Shown: positions 16,432-25,992 of the stretch, piece by piece | How positions within the stretch are numbered: position 1 is the stretch's first letter | Layout: each line of letters begins with the position of its first letter | Assembly: GCA_938002015.1 (NCBI GenBank) | Contig: CALLAU010000007.1 | Span: forward strand, 1-64,000 | Reading direction: 5' to 3' | Length of the DNA stretch: 64,000 bases | Source of the DNA: an uncultured Bdellovibrionales bacterium | Lineage (GTDB): Bacteria; Bdellovibrionota; Bdellovibrionia; Bdellovibrionales; UBA1609 | Notes under the pieces: model-generated | The model's database searches: none | Seen by the model: the letters and a program-made list of their open reading frames with translations, nothing else | What the model was told of the DNA's origin: nothing | Program-made: the position numbers and the translations under genes

Positions 16432-19400
16432 TTAAAGTCTTTAGTTTTATTTTTGATGATGAGTTCTGCCTCGCTAGCGCAAGTTGAGACCACCTTATTA
16501 TCAGCAGAAACTCACCTTAGGCTTGAGAGAGTTCCGGAGTTTAAGTTCATTCAAGAAGAGGCTGATAAGCTTGGGGTAAAGGTCTATCTCTTTGGTGGCA
16601 CGGCCTCAGCTTTTGCGCATTACGTAAGATGGGATTTAGAAAGAGAAGCTGGTGATGAAAAATATCAAGCCGAGCGTTTTGATTACGATTTTACAAATAT
16701 TTACCGAGGCAACCAAGATTTAGACATTGTTGTTGATGGCACAGCTGAACAAGCTTCAACACTTCAAGAAATTTTAAAAAAAGAATATCCACATTTTGTT
16801 GGCTCAAAAGAAGCTTGGGAGGTAAGACTTTTAAGAACGCAGGTTGGTGATAAGTTGCCACTTCTTGATAACCCCGATTTTTTAAACCAGCACACGGATA
16901 CAAACTCAACTGGAATGATTGCGGTTAACGCTGACCCTGGTGAAATTATTTTTAGAGATCTTTTTGATTGGGAAAATCCTGACTCTATTTTTTTAAATGA
17001 TGTGGCTGCAGGAAGAATTAAATTTTTATTTTCTGATAGTCATAAAACTACATCGCGTTTTAAAAATGGACAAAACCCTCCAGTTTTTGCGGCGATCAGG
17101 TACTTAGCAAAACTTGCGCAGTATGAAGTGGACGAGGCTGAAGGTGATTTAGAAATTATTAAAAGAATTGTTAAAGAGACGAACTGGAGTAAAATTAAAA
17201 ATAACTCTTACGTAAAACACAAATTAGAGGAGTTTGGAAAAAAAGTTTTACTTAACGCTCCGGATTCAGAGTATGCGTGGAATCTTTTAGAGGAGACAGG
17301 TTTAAGAAAGCGCTTAATTGAAATGGATGGCAATCGAATTAGTTCGGTTGAAAGTCTTTCGTGGTGGATGAGCAAGGAGCCTTTAAGAACAAAGCCGCTT
17401 GGTGAAGGAAATGGTAAGACTGCTGCAGAAATTTTTAGGGACCACGCGAACGAAGATGGTGAGATTGTTGTGGCTCACGAGACGAATTCCTTTGAAGCCT
17501 ATGAGAATATAACGCGCTCCTCTCACGGCGCGGCCAATGCTTTTATTTCAAGGGATAGTGTCAATGGCGAGGCTGCTGCTTATGGTAATGGTTTTTATAC
17601 GAGACTTGGTGAAAAAGGAGCGCGAGGAACGAATCTAACAATTAGGTTTATTTTAAATCCTGAGGCAAGAGAAGGAACTGATTTTATTTATGATGATGAT
17701 TTTATTATTTTGAAAAATAAAAGTGCTATTATGCTCATCCAAGAAGATTTAAATATTAGTATAACTGATTTTTTAATTTTAATAGATCAAAACAGTAAAG
17801 TACTTGAAAACAAAGGTCTTTTAGAAAAAATTGAAAGAAGGCTGATGAGGATTGATACTGGTTCTAAAGAGTTTGATGATGCTATTGATTTTGTAAAGCA
17901 GAGCTATTTTATTGATGATGAGTTTGCATCGCGTTTTCCAGTACGTATTTTTAATGAATACTCTAAACTTGATTTTGAAGTGCTTAAAAAACTCTATATT
18001 CAAGGCCGGTATACATATCTTCAAAGAGTCCTTAGTTCACTTAGCGATGAGGAGTTGTTTGATAATCATTATTGGATCGAGCAAATGTACATAAAAGGAG
18101 ATAAGCATGTAAGAGAGCGCATAGCTAAAAGAGTTTTATCTGATAAAAGGTGGGTTGTTGATTCAGATTTAATATGGTCTTTGATTGGATCTGGTTCGGA
18201 CGCTACAGAACTTGTAAAGGCCATTCTTCTTACTGACGAATGGATGCATAGCCCAGAGGTTATTGAATTTTTAATTAAAACAGGTGATTATGATGAACTA
18301 ATTTTTTCAATGTTAAAAACTGAATTATGGGCCAACCATCCATCTGATTGGAGAAAACAACTTATACTTCAAGGCAATATTGATGAGAATTTGTCAGGTT
18401 CTTTAAGAAGAGGAGAGGGGATTGTTCTTAATCTTTCAAGAGAAGAAGTTTCATCCATACTTAGACGAGGTTATATAGCAGAAGAGTTGTTTCAGTATGT
18501 GTTTACTAAAGATAAGTGGATGACAGAGGAAGGCTTTGAGTTATTAAGAAATCATATTGGGAAAGAAGAGTATGAACCATACTTTGCTGCTTATCTTTTA
18601 GTTCATAAAGAATGGAGAGAGTTATGGCCTACACCTTATATGAATTTGATTAATAGGGTTTTTAAAAGAAGTATTGGAAGTGTGTATTTATCTATAATGC
18701 TTGAAAAGACTGATATGAAAGAAGCCTATGAGATAGCTTTAATGCTTATTAAACAAGGTCACGGTACTGAGGTTGCAAAATACATTTTCAAGAATGAGTC
18801 TTTTAAAGATCATGAAAAAATCTTAAATGTTCTTATGGATCGAGGAACGTTATTTGGAATCAAAGATAAGATGGGGATGGCTTCAAAAGAACGCGGCTCA
18901 ATTGACCGTGCTCTTGCTATTTATGTTTTTAGTCAAGAAGAGTGGTCTAATAGACCTGAGCTTTTATCTAGGGTTATTCAGCGTGGCCAATCAGGTAAAG
19001 CTATAGCTCAATACGTACTCTCGCAGCCTCATTGGGTTAAGTTTCCACACTTACTAGAAGAGCTTATTGATAAGAACTCATATGAAACTGATTTTGAGTT
19101 AATAGAACATGTTTTTACTAAAAGTTATTGGCAGGACAGTATGCATTTAGTTGTTAAAATGCTTCAAAAACCACATAACAGAGATGGTTATATTTTTAAT
19201 CAAAAGGTTCTTGATCATATTTTATCTGAAGGCAGGTTTATTCAGTACCCAGAAATCCTTGATGCAGTTGTTGATAACGTTTTAATTAATCAAGATAGCA
19301 ATGTGTATTCATCAATAACTAAAGATTTTACCTTATTTCAAGGATATGAGCATTTTTGCAAAGAATTAGTAAGGAATATTATTGACACAGATTATTATGA

Positions 19401-20094
19401 TGGGAGTAAAAAAGTATTAGAGACCTTGATTAAAAACTGCCCTGTTCATAAAGAACTGATTGAAGGCTATTTTAGCAAGCCAGAATCTGTAAAGAACAAG
19501 AGTCTTTTTAAGGATTTTTTGTTTTCGTTAAAAACAGTATATAAACCAGATTTAATACCAGTGCTGTCTTCTAAACACTGGAAAGAGTACCCAGAAATAT
19601 ATAGTTTTTTATTAATTGATTATTTTGATTACAAATTTGATGAAGATCTTGCTGCAGCTCTTATATCTGATTTTGAAAAAAAGGAAACTTATAAAATTCT
19701 TGAATCATTGATTAAGAGAGGGCGGGTCACTTTTAAATTAATGAAATTAGGAGCGCTTCATATTTGGAAAGATAAGCCTGAGTTAATTTTTCTTTTAATA
19801 GAGAGTAGTATTGAGCTTATACAGAAAAAGAGCGTTTATAAAAGTAGCAATGGTGAAAGTTATACGAGAGCTGAATTGATTAAGTTTGTTAATCAACAAT
19901 TAGTGGGTGATGTGCGAGTTAATACGATGGTCAACAAGGATCGTTGGTATCACCACCCGGATGCAGTAGCTTATCTTAATGACGCATCGGCCTTAAAACT
20001 TGATAGTTTATTTGAAAGAATTAAGGAGATATCTTTTCAAGACTGGAGAGCTCAAAGAGTTTATTCGTGTCGAAATGTCTTATTGGGTCTTTAA
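16423..20094 (+). CDS. Giant exported protein: nucleotidyltransferase-like and ART-like head with Trp-repeat tail (paralogue A)
   Basis: A 1223-residue protein with a signal peptide ending SASLAQ. Residues 52-106 hold a nucleotidyltransferase-like core: VYLFGGTASAF (GGT at 58-60), then D99-L-D101 in YRGNQDLDIVVDG. Residues 345-440 resemble the ADP-ribosyltransferase/PARP-like fold: VVAHETNSFEAYENI, 'AAAYGNGFYTRLGEKGARG', then DFIILKNKSAI. From about residue 530 to the end there are many divergent helical units of roughly 35 residues around 'V(F/L)S..W...P.LL..LI..G'. The C-terminus ends YSCRNVLLGL. The first ~470 residues match the protein at 42568-45942 closely. It interrupts the dcw cluster between ftsW and murG. 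Enzymatic activity is inferred from motifs only. Confidence 0.72.
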   Translation: MHVLKSLVLFLMMSSASLAQVETTLLSAETHLRLERVPEFKFIQEEADKLGVKVYLFGGTASAFAHYVRWDLEREAGDEKYQAERFDYDFTNIYRGNQDLDIVVDGTAEQASTLQEILKKEYPHFVGSKEAWEVRLLRTQVGDKLPLLDNPDFLNQHTDTNSTGMIAVNADPGEIIFRDLFDWENPDSIFLNDVAAGRIKFLFSDSHKTTSRFKNGQNPPVFAAIRYLAKLAQYEVDEAEGDLEIIKRIVKETNWSKIKNNSYVKHKLEEFGKKVLLNAPDSEYAWNLLEETGLRKRLIEMDGNRISSVESLSWWMSKEPLRTKPLGEGNGKTAAEIFRDHANEDGEIVVAHETNSFEAYENITRSSHGAANAFISRDSVNGEAAAYGNGFYTRLGEKGARGTNLTIRFILNPEAREGTDFIYDDDFIILKNKSAIMLIQEDLNISITDFLILIDQNSKVLENKGLLEKIERRLMRIDTGSKEFDDAIDFVKQSYFIDDEFASRFPVRIFNEYSKLDFEVLKKLYIQGRYTYLQRVLSSLSDEELFDNHYWIEQMYIKGDKHVRERIAKRVLSDKRWVVDSDLIWSLIGSGSDATELVKAILLTDEWMHSPEVIEFLIKTGDYDELIFSMLKTELWANHPSDWRKQLILQGNIDENLSGSLRRGEGIVLNLSREEVSSILRRGYIAEELFQYVFTKDKWMTEEGFELLRNHIGKEEYEPYFAAYLLVHKEWRELWPTPYMNLINRVFKRSIGSVYLSIMLEKTDMKEAYEIALMLIKQGHGTEVAKYIFKNESFKDHEKILNVLMDRGTLFGIKDKMGMASKERGSIDRALAIYVFSQEEWSNRPELLSRVIQRGQSGKAIAQYVLSQPHWVKFPHLLEELIDKNSYETDFELIEHVFTKSYWQDSMHLVVKMLQKPHNRDGYIFNQKVLDHILSEGRFIQYPEILDAVVDNVLINQDSNVYSSITKDFTLFQGYEHFCKELVRNIIDTDYYDGSKKVLETLIKNCPVHKELIEGYFSKPESVKNKSLFKDFLFSLKTVYKPDLIPVLSSKHWKEYPEIYSFLLIDYFDYKFDEDLAAALISDFEKKETYKILESLIKRGRVTFKLMKLGALHIWKDKPELIFLLIESSIELIQKKSVYKSSNGESYTRAELIKFVNQQLVGDVRVNTMVNKDRWYHHPDAVAYLNDASALKLDSLFERIKEISFQDWRAQRVYSCRNVLLGL

Positions 20095-20175
20095 TAAACT
20101 TTAGTAGTTAAAAAAAGTTTTAATTTTCTTAATTTAAACCTTCAGAATCACATACAATCTATGTATGCTTATGTA

Positions 20176-21261
20176 ATGGATAATTATATTATTACTGGTG
20201 GAGGTACGGGGGGGCATATTTACCCGGCTTTAGCTGTTGCAAATGAAATTAAAATGCAAGACTCAAACGCTAGGATTATTTTAATTGGAGCTAGAAGAGG
20301 GTTAGAAAAGAGCCTCTTTTTTGAAGCTGGTTTTAAATCACACTTTATTCCTGTTGGGCAGTTTCATTCCTCTGTTGGACGATGGACACAGCTTAAAACT
20401 CTTCTTTTACTTCCTATTTGTTTTTTAATGTCATTTTGGTTTTTAGTTAAGTATAGACCAAAAGCTGTTTTAGGAGTTGGCGGCTATGCTTCAGCTCCTG
20501 TGTGTGTGCTCTCATCAATCCTTGGTTTTAAAACCTATGTGTGGGAAGCAAATGCCACTCCTGGTTTATCAAATAAAGTTGTTGGGAAATTTAAAGCAGT
20601 TCCTCTTCTTGTTTTTAAAGAAGCTAAAAAGTTTTTTAAAAGTAAAGAAGCTAAAATAGTGGGACTTCCAGTAAGACAGGGGCTTGATGGTGTAGCTGAT
20701 AAACCTTTATTAAGTGAGGCTGAAAAGTTAAAGAAGAACCAAAATAAGTTTGCAGTACTTTTTGTTGGGGGTAGTCAGGGAGCTTCTGTATTTAATAAGC
20801 TTGTGCCTGATTTAAGTGAAATGATGCCAGAGGTTCATTTTATTCACCAAACAGGTTTAAAAAACTATGAATCAACTAAGTCTAAATATTATTCAGACAC
20901 GACAAGTGAGGTGTTAGCCTACTTAGACCCAATTAAAGAGTTTTATGAGCGAGCTGATTTAGTGGTGTGTCGCTCAGGTGCTTCAACTCTGGTAGAGCTG
21001 TCTAATTTGGGTAAGCCATGCCTTCTTATTCCTTTTCCAAAGTCTTCAGATGACCATCAGGTTAAAAATGCTCAAAGTCTTGTCGATAAAGGAGCTGCTT
21101 TAATGCTTAAAGAAGAGGATGTGACTCTGGAGTCATTAAAGAGTAGTCTTGAGGATCTGGTTAATAATGAGGATAAGCTTTCAAAGATGAAAGAAGCTTT
21201 TTTAGGAACTTTTCCAAGTGGAGCAAGAGAAGAGATCGCTAGTATTTTAATGAACTCTTAA
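20176..21261 (+). CDS. murG: UDP-GlcNAc:lipid I N-acetylglucosaminyltransferase MurG
   Basis: MurG converts lipid I to lipid II at the inner face of the cytoplasmic membrane. The N-terminal GGGTGGHIYPALAVA is the family signature, followed by GVGGYASAPV, WEANATPGLSNK, VGGSQGA and CRSGASTLVELSNLGKPCLLIPFP, all MurG landmarks. Length about 361 is normal. An ATG five codons earlier (20161) is also possible; the 20176 start places the glycine motif at the usual distance. No strong ribosome-binding site is seen at either. Confidence 0.96.
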   Translation: MDNYIITGGGTGGHIYPALAVANEIKMQDSNARIILIGARRGLEKSLFFEAGFKSHFIPVGQFHSSVGRWTQLKTLLLLPICFLMSFWFLVKYRPKAVLGVGGYASAPVCVLSSILGFKTYVWEANATPGLSNKVVGKFKAVPLLVFKEAKKFFKSKEAKIVGLPVRQGLDGVADKPLLSEAEKLKKNQNKFAVLFVGGSQGASVFNKLVPDLSEMMPEVHFIHQTGLKNYESTKSKYYSDTTSEVLAYLDPIKEFYERADLVVCRSGASTLVELSNLGKPCLLIPFPKSSDDHQVKNAQSLVDKGAALMLKEEDVTLESLKSSLEDLVNNEDKLSKMKEAFLGTFPSGAREEIASILMNS

Positions 21262-21347
21262 AGGGTTGTTACTTTGGTTTTTCTTGTCAGTTTACTTATT
21301 CTTATATCAGATTTAGGTTTTAAGTCTTTTGGAGAAGAAAAATTTTG

Positions 21348-22724
21348 ATGAGAAAAATTGCACAGTCTAAAGTTCATTTTGTAGGTGTTGGCGGAATCGG
21401 CATGTCTGGTATTGCTGAGGTTTTAGTAAACCTTGGAGCAAAAGTTAGTGGAAGTGACTTAAAAGAATCTCCAAGAACAGAGCATTTAAAAAAGTGTGGA
21501 GTTCAAATTTTTATAGGCCATGATAAAGAGAATGTTTCAGATGTGGATGTCTTAGTATTTTCTAGTGCAGTAAAAAAGGATAACCCTGAGCTTATTGAAG
21601 CTGTTAAAAGAGAAATCCCTCTTATCTCAAGAGCTGAAGCTCTTTCAGAGCTTATGAGAACAAAAAGGGGAGTTGCAATTGCAGGAACTCACGGAAAAAC
21701 GACTACAACAAGTATGGTTGCTCATATATTTGATACTGCAGATAGAAACCCAACAGTTGTTTCTGGTGGAGTGGTTTTAAGGTTTGGAACGACTGCAAAA
21801 TTAGGAACTGGAGAGTGGTTTATTGCAGAAGCTGATGAAAGTGATGGATCTTTTGACAAGCTCTCACCCGAAATCTCAGTTATTACAAATGTTGATAATG
21901 ATCATTTAGAACACTACGGAAGCTTTGAGAATCTTTTAAAAGCTTATAAGGACTTTGCTAATAAAATTCCTTTTTATGGAAGTATTCTTTATTGTGGTGA
22001 TGATAGAGACTGTTCAGGCCTTTTTAGAGATTTTGATAAGAAAGCTATTTCTTTTGGCTTTGGTGAAGAAAACGACTTCTATCTTGTGCCTAAGGGAAGG
22101 CAAGGTGTTTTTGTGGTTTTTCATAAAGGTGAAGAGCTTGGGGAGATGCATCCAACAATGCCTGGTACATATAACGCATTAAATGCTCTGGCTGCTATGG
22201 TTGTAGCTTTTCGTGCTGGAATTGACTTTGAGACAATTAAAAAAGGAATAGAGTCTTTTGAAGGTGTTCAAAGGCGTTTTGAAATCAAGGGTGATTTTGA
22301 TAAACAAGATATTTTAGTTGTAGATGATTATGCCCATCATCCAACAGAAGTCATGGCTGTACTTTCTGCTTGTAAGAAGAAGTATTTAGGTAGGAGAGTG
22401 CGCTGTATTTTTCAGCCTCACCGTTATTCAAGGCTTCAAACGTGTTGGGAACAGTTTAGAAATGTTTTTGATATGGCTGATGAAGTTTTTATGCTTCCAG
22501 TTTATAGAGCTGGTGAAGCTCCAATTAAAGGATATGAATCTGAAGACTTAGCAAATGCTGTATCTCATGATGTTGTTTCAGTTCATAATGATGGCTTTGA
22601 TGCGTTAGTAAATCAGCTTGTTGAAACACAAAAAGAGGGTGATCTTTTTATCACACTTGGTGCTGGTGATGTGAATAAAATTTCTCAAATGCTTGCAGAT
22701 ATTTTTGAGTCTAAAGAACCCTAA
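21348..22724 (+). CDS. murC: UDP-N-acetylmuramate-L-alanine ligase MurC
   Basis: MurC adds the first L-Ala of the peptidoglycan stem peptide. The N-terminal domain has HFVGVGGIGMSGIAE; the ATP-binding loop is AGTHGKTTTTSMVAHI; EADESDGSF and NVDNDHLEHYG follow as in Mur ligases, and the C-terminal domain has DDYAHHPTEV. About 458 residues, normal for the family. The ATG at 21348 with GGAGAAG upstream is preferred to the adjacent TTG at 21345. The spacing to murG and murB suggests one transcript. Confidence 0.97.
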   Translation: MRKIAQSKVHFVGVGGIGMSGIAEVLVNLGAKVSGSDLKESPRTEHLKKCGVQIFIGHDKENVSDVDVLVFSSAVKKDNPELIEAVKREIPLISRAEALSELMRTKRGVAIAGTHGKTTTTSMVAHIFDTADRNPTVVSGGVVLRFGTTAKLGTGEWFIAEADESDGSFDKLSPEISVITNVDNDHLEHYGSFENLLKAYKDFANKIPFYGSILYCGDDRDCSGLFRDFDKKAISFGFGEENDFYLVPKGRQGVFVVFHKGEELGEMHPTMPGTYNALNALAAMVVAFRAGIDFETIKKGIESFEGVQRRFEIKGDFDKQDILVVDDYAHHPTEVMAVLSACKKKYLGRRVRCIFQPHRYSRLQTCWEQFRNVFDMADEVFMLPVYRAGEAPIKGYESEDLANAVSHDVVSVHNDGFDALVNQLVETQKEGDLFITLGAGDVNKISQMLADIFESKEP

Positions 22725-22741
22725 AAAGAGTTTTTTTTAGT

Positions 22742-23677
22742 ATGGAAATAAAAGAAAAAGTTTCTCTAGTTAATTACAACACTTGGCGAGTAGGTGGAGA
22801 GGCTGATTATTTTTGCCTTCCTGAATCTATTGATGATATTAAGTACGCTTTAAAATGGGCTTATGAAAAAAAAATTCCTTACTCTATTCTTGGGGGAGGA
22901 AGTAATGTTCTTATCAGTGATAAAGGTGTTAGAGGCTTAGTCATATGTTTTAAGAAGTTTTCTGGTATTAGTGATGTTTCAAATGATGAAATCTTTAAAG
23001 TCGAGTGTTTGTCTGGAACTTTAAAGCAAAAAGTAATGAGGCAGTTTTTAAAAGTAAGCCTTCCGCCATCGCTTTTTTTATCAGGACTTCCAGGAGATAT
23101 TGGTGGCGGTGTTGTTATGAATGCTGGTGTTGGTGAGAAGATTCTTCCAAGAGAGTTTGTTGAAATAGTGGAGTCTTTTAAAGTTTTAGAGTTTAAACCT
23201 GAGGCTAAAACAGAAGAAGGTGTTTTCACCATTAATGAGTATAAAAACCAAGATGTTGAGTGGGGTTATAGGCACTCAAAGGGCTGGGGAGAAAAGAGCG
23301 GTATTGTTATTTCAGCTGTTCTTTCTTGGAAGAAGAGTGATGTGGTTGAAGGAATGAGAGAAAAAGTAAAAGCAGCCCAAGAGCTTCGCTCATCAAAGCA
23401 GCCACTCTCAGAGCCAAGCTGTGGCTCTGTTTTTAGAAACCCCCCTGGAGAGTTTTCATCTGGTGCTTTGATCGAAAGTTGCGGGCTTAAGGGGTATCAG
23501 TATGGTGGAGCTGAGGTTTCAAGAAAGCATGCTAATTTTATTGTAAACAAAGGTAGTTCGACTGCTTTAGATATTCACTGTGTTATGAGTCTAGTAAAAA
23601 ATAAAGTTAAACTGATGAAGGGTGTGGATCTTCAGGCTGAAGTAAAGTACTTTGGTGACTGGAAAGACTTAATTTAA
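22742..23677 (+). CDS. murB: UDP-N-acetylenolpyruvoylglucosamine reductase MurB
   Basis: MurB is the flavoenzyme that reduces enolpyruvyl-UDP-GlcNAc to UDP-MurNAc. Landmarks: NYNTWRVGGEADYF near the N-terminus, LGGGSNVLISDKGVRGLVI, LPGDIGGGVVMNAG, a W-G-Y-R segment and the C-terminal catalytic SCGSVFRNP with ALIESCGLKG. The C-terminal HANFIVNKGSSTALD is also typical. At 311 residues it fits the shorter type II enzymes. It starts 17 bases after murC and is followed by ddl at 27 bases. Confidence 0.96.
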   Translation: MEIKEKVSLVNYNTWRVGGEADYFCLPESIDDIKYALKWAYEKKIPYSILGGGSNVLISDKGVRGLVICFKKFSGISDVSNDEIFKVECLSGTLKQKVMRQFLKVSLPPSLFLSGLPGDIGGGVVMNAGVGEKILPREFVEIVESFKVLEFKPEAKTEEGVFTINEYKNQDVEWGYRHSKGWGEKSGIVISAVLSWKKSDVVEGMREKVKAAQELRSSKQPLSEPSCGSVFRNPPGEFSSGALIESCGLKGYQYGGAEVSRKHANFIVNKGSSTALDIHCVMSLVKNKVKLMKGVDLQAEVKYFGDWKDLI

Positions 23678-23704
23678 ATTTAAAGAAGAAGAGAGAAAAA
23701 GGGA

Positions 23705-24610
23705 ATGATAGCTGTAGTACAGGGTGGGCATGAGTCAGAGGCTGAAATCAGTCGAGTAACGAGTCTTGCTTTTCAAGAGGCTTTAAAAGAGCTTAAAAAA
23801 GACTTTGTGGTTGTGGAGTTTGATGATCAGTTTTTGGATAGAATCAAAGAGATTAAGCCTTCAGTTTGTTTGTGCGCACTTCATGGAACTTATGGAGAAG
23901 ACGGTGTTTTTCAAAGCATTTGTGAGTTTTTAAAAATTCCTTATACCGGGAGTGGAGTTTTGGCTTCAGCTCTTTCATTTGATAAGCAAAAGTCTTCTGA
24001 GTTTGCAAGAAATCTAGGAATCTCTGTTGTTGAGCAATATATAGTTAAAAAAGGTGAGTCTATTAATACATGTAGTAATCTGGTTGAGAAATGGACAGAA
24101 GGTTTTGTTGTTAAGCCTGCGCGTTCAGGCTCTAGCCGGGGGGTAAGCCTTTGTGAGAAATCTGATGAGCTTGAGGCTGCTGTAGAAGAAGCTCTTAAGT
24201 GGGATACTAAGTGTCTGGTTGAAAGAAGAATAAGGGGCAAAGAGATGACGGTATCTCTTTTAGCTGGTGAAGCGTTAGAGGTTATAGAGATTCGCCCGAA
24301 ATCAGGCTTTTATGATATGACTAATAAATATACCAAAGGGGCTACGGAATATCTTTTGCCGGCTCCAATCTCACGTGAACTTACAGTTAAGCTTCAAAAA
24401 GACTCAGAAAAAATCTATGAGAATTTTGATTTAAATACTTATTCAAGAGTAGATTTTTTAGTTGATAAAGAAGATAAGCATTATTTCATGGAAGTAAACA
24501 CTCTTCCTGGTTGTACTCCGACCTCACTTTTTCCCATGGCTGCTGCTAAAGCGGGGGTTTCTTTCTCCAAAATTATAGAAACACTTTTAGAAACTGCTAT
24601 AGAAACTTAG
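23705..24610 (+). CDS. ddl: D-alanine-D-alanine ligase
   Basis: Ddl is an ATP-grasp enzyme making D-Ala-D-Ala for the peptidoglycan precursor. Characteristic segments are 'VVQGGHESEAEISRVTS', ALHGTYGEDGVFQ, 'IPYTGSGVLASALSFDKQ', VKPARSGSSRGVS and the C-terminal FMEVNTLPGCTPTSLFPMAA. Length 301 is normal. A purine-rich GAGAAAAAGGG stretch precedes the ATG. It is the last mur gene before an unrelated ATPase gene separates it from ftsQ. Confidence 0.95.
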   Translation: MIAVVQGGHESEAEISRVTSLAFQEALKELKKDFVVVEFDDQFLDRIKEIKPSVCLCALHGTYGEDGVFQSICEFLKIPYTGSGVLASALSFDKQKSSEFARNLGISVVEQYIVKKGESINTCSNLVEKWTEGFVVKPARSGSSRGVSLCEKSDELEAAVEEALKWDTKCLVERRIRGKEMTVSLLAGEALEVIEIRPKSGFYDMTNKYTKGATEYLLPAPISRELTVKLQKDSEKIYENFDLNTYSRVDFLVDKEDKHYFMEVNTLPGCTPTSLFPMAAAKAGVSFSKIIETLLETAIET

Positions 24611-24737
24611 TAAGCTTGCGTTTGCCTAGGGTAGAGTTGATATCTAGCTATAAAGTTTTTTTTTGAGCTAGGTCTATAGTCTAATTAGTCTCAAATCTAA
24701 TTTAAGAGCAATAGAGTGTTTTTAGGATATAATTTAT

Positions 24738-24770
24738 TTACAATATTGGAATAGTAATCCATAATTGTAA
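24738..24770. promoter_or_regulatory. Inverted repeat and -10-like box before the DUF4143-type ATPase gene
   Basis: TTACAATATTGG and CCATAATTGTAA form imperfect 12-base arms (ten of twelve pairs) with a 9-base spacer, ending one base before the ATG at 24772. A TATAAT at 24728-24733 would place a transcription start at about the left arm. The arrangement suggests an operator, possibly autoregulatory. No ribosome-binding site is visible, so the mRNA may be nearly leaderless. Regulation is inference. Confidence 0.4.
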
Positions 24771-24771
24771 T

Positions 24772-25902
24772 ATGATTAAGAGAGCTCTTTTTAAACCAGT
24801 TGTTGATTTAGCTAAGCAGTACCCTGTGGTTACTATAACTGGACCTCGTCAGTCTGGTAAGACCACTTTATCAAGAGAGTGTTTTAAGGAGTATAAGTAT
24901 TTAAATCTTGAAGATCTAAATTTACGAGAATTTGCTAGTCTTGACCCTAAAGGCTTTCTTTCTCAAGCGCCTAAAATGGTTATTGATGAGATTCAAAGAG
25001 TTCCTGAACTGGCCTCATACATTCAAGTCTTCGTTGATGAATCAAAAAAAAATGGACAATTTATTTTAACGGGCAGTCACCAGTTAGCATTATCAAAATC
25101 TGTTTCGCAGTCTTTAGCTGGTAGAACGGCCCTCATTAATTTATTGCCATTTTCTATAAAGGAGCTTGATGAAGATTTATCGCTTGATAGTCTGATTTAT
25201 AGAGGGTTTTACCCAAGAATAATTGATCAAAAGTTAAACCCTACTCAGGCTCAATCTTTTTACGTTAAAACATACTTGGAAAAAGATTTACGAGAGTTAC
25301 AAGAGATTAGAAACCTGAAAGCTTTTGAAAGCTTCTTAAAACTCTGTGCCTCAAATATTGGCCAGCTTCTTAATAAAAGCAGGCTTTCAAATGATTTAGG
25401 AGTAGATGCAAAGACTATTGAATCATGGTTAAGTATTTTAGAGGCCAGCTTTGTCATCTATCGTCTTCAGCCTCACTACAAAAATTTTAGGAAAAGACTC
25501 ACGAAGCAATCTAAGCTTTATTTTTATGATGTAGGATTAGCGTCATACTTACTTGGAATTAAGAACAAAGAGCAAGTTTCCTCACACCCTTTAAGAGGCT
25601 CTCTTTTTGAAAACCTTGTGATTACAGAAAAAATGAAATTGCTTTTAAATAAGGTTCAAGAGCCGAGTTTTTATTTTTTTAGAGATCATATAGGTAATGA
25701 AGTAGATTTAATTGAAGATCTGGGAGAAAAAGTCCTTAGCTATGAAATAAAAGCGTCACAAAGTCTTTCTAAGAATCTTTTTAAAGGTTTAGAATTTTAT
25801 AGTAAACTTAATCCGAGCAACACACGTTCAAGTTTGATTTATAGTGGAGATGAAAAGGGACAAATGTATGGACATCATTACAGTTCTTATAAAGATTTGT
25901 AG
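24772..25902 (+). CDS. AAA-type ATPase with DUF4143 C-terminal domain
   Basis: A 376-residue protein of the AAA_14/DUF4143 family. Walker A is TGPRQSGKTT near residues 22-31, Walker B is MVIDEIQRVPEL, sensor segment FILTGSHQLAL, and the C-terminal half has 'KLYFYDVGLASYLLGI' with RGSLFENLVI and 'YFFRDHIGNEVDLI', the usual DUF4143 nuclease-like ending. These genes are common, mobile, and of unclear role; some act as toxin-like or defence-associated ATPases, but nothing here specifies that. Its own promoter-like region and its place between ddl and ftsQ suggest insertion into the dcw cluster. Confidence 0.88.
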   Translation: MIKRALFKPVVDLAKQYPVVTITGPRQSGKTTLSRECFKEYKYLNLEDLNLREFASLDPKGFLSQAPKMVIDEIQRVPELASYIQVFVDESKKNGQFILTGSHQLALSKSVSQSLAGRTALINLLPFSIKELDEDLSLDSLIYRGFYPRIIDQKLNPTQAQSFYVKTYLEKDLRELQEIRNLKAFESFLKLCASNIGQLLNKSRLSNDLGVDAKTIESWLSILEASFVIYRLQPHYKNFRKRLTKQSKLYFYDVGLASYLLGIKNKEQVSSHPLRGSLFENLVITEKMKLLLNKVQEPSFYFFRDHIGNEVDLIEDLGEKVLSYEIKASQSLSKNLFKGLEFYSKLNPSNTRSSLIYSGDEKGQMYGHHYSSYKDL

Positions 25903-25992
25903 ATAACGGAAACGGTCATAGCTTTTAGTGATCTTTTAAGATATTAACCCGGATACTTGCAGTGATTAAAAAACACTCTTAGACTTTTAGTT

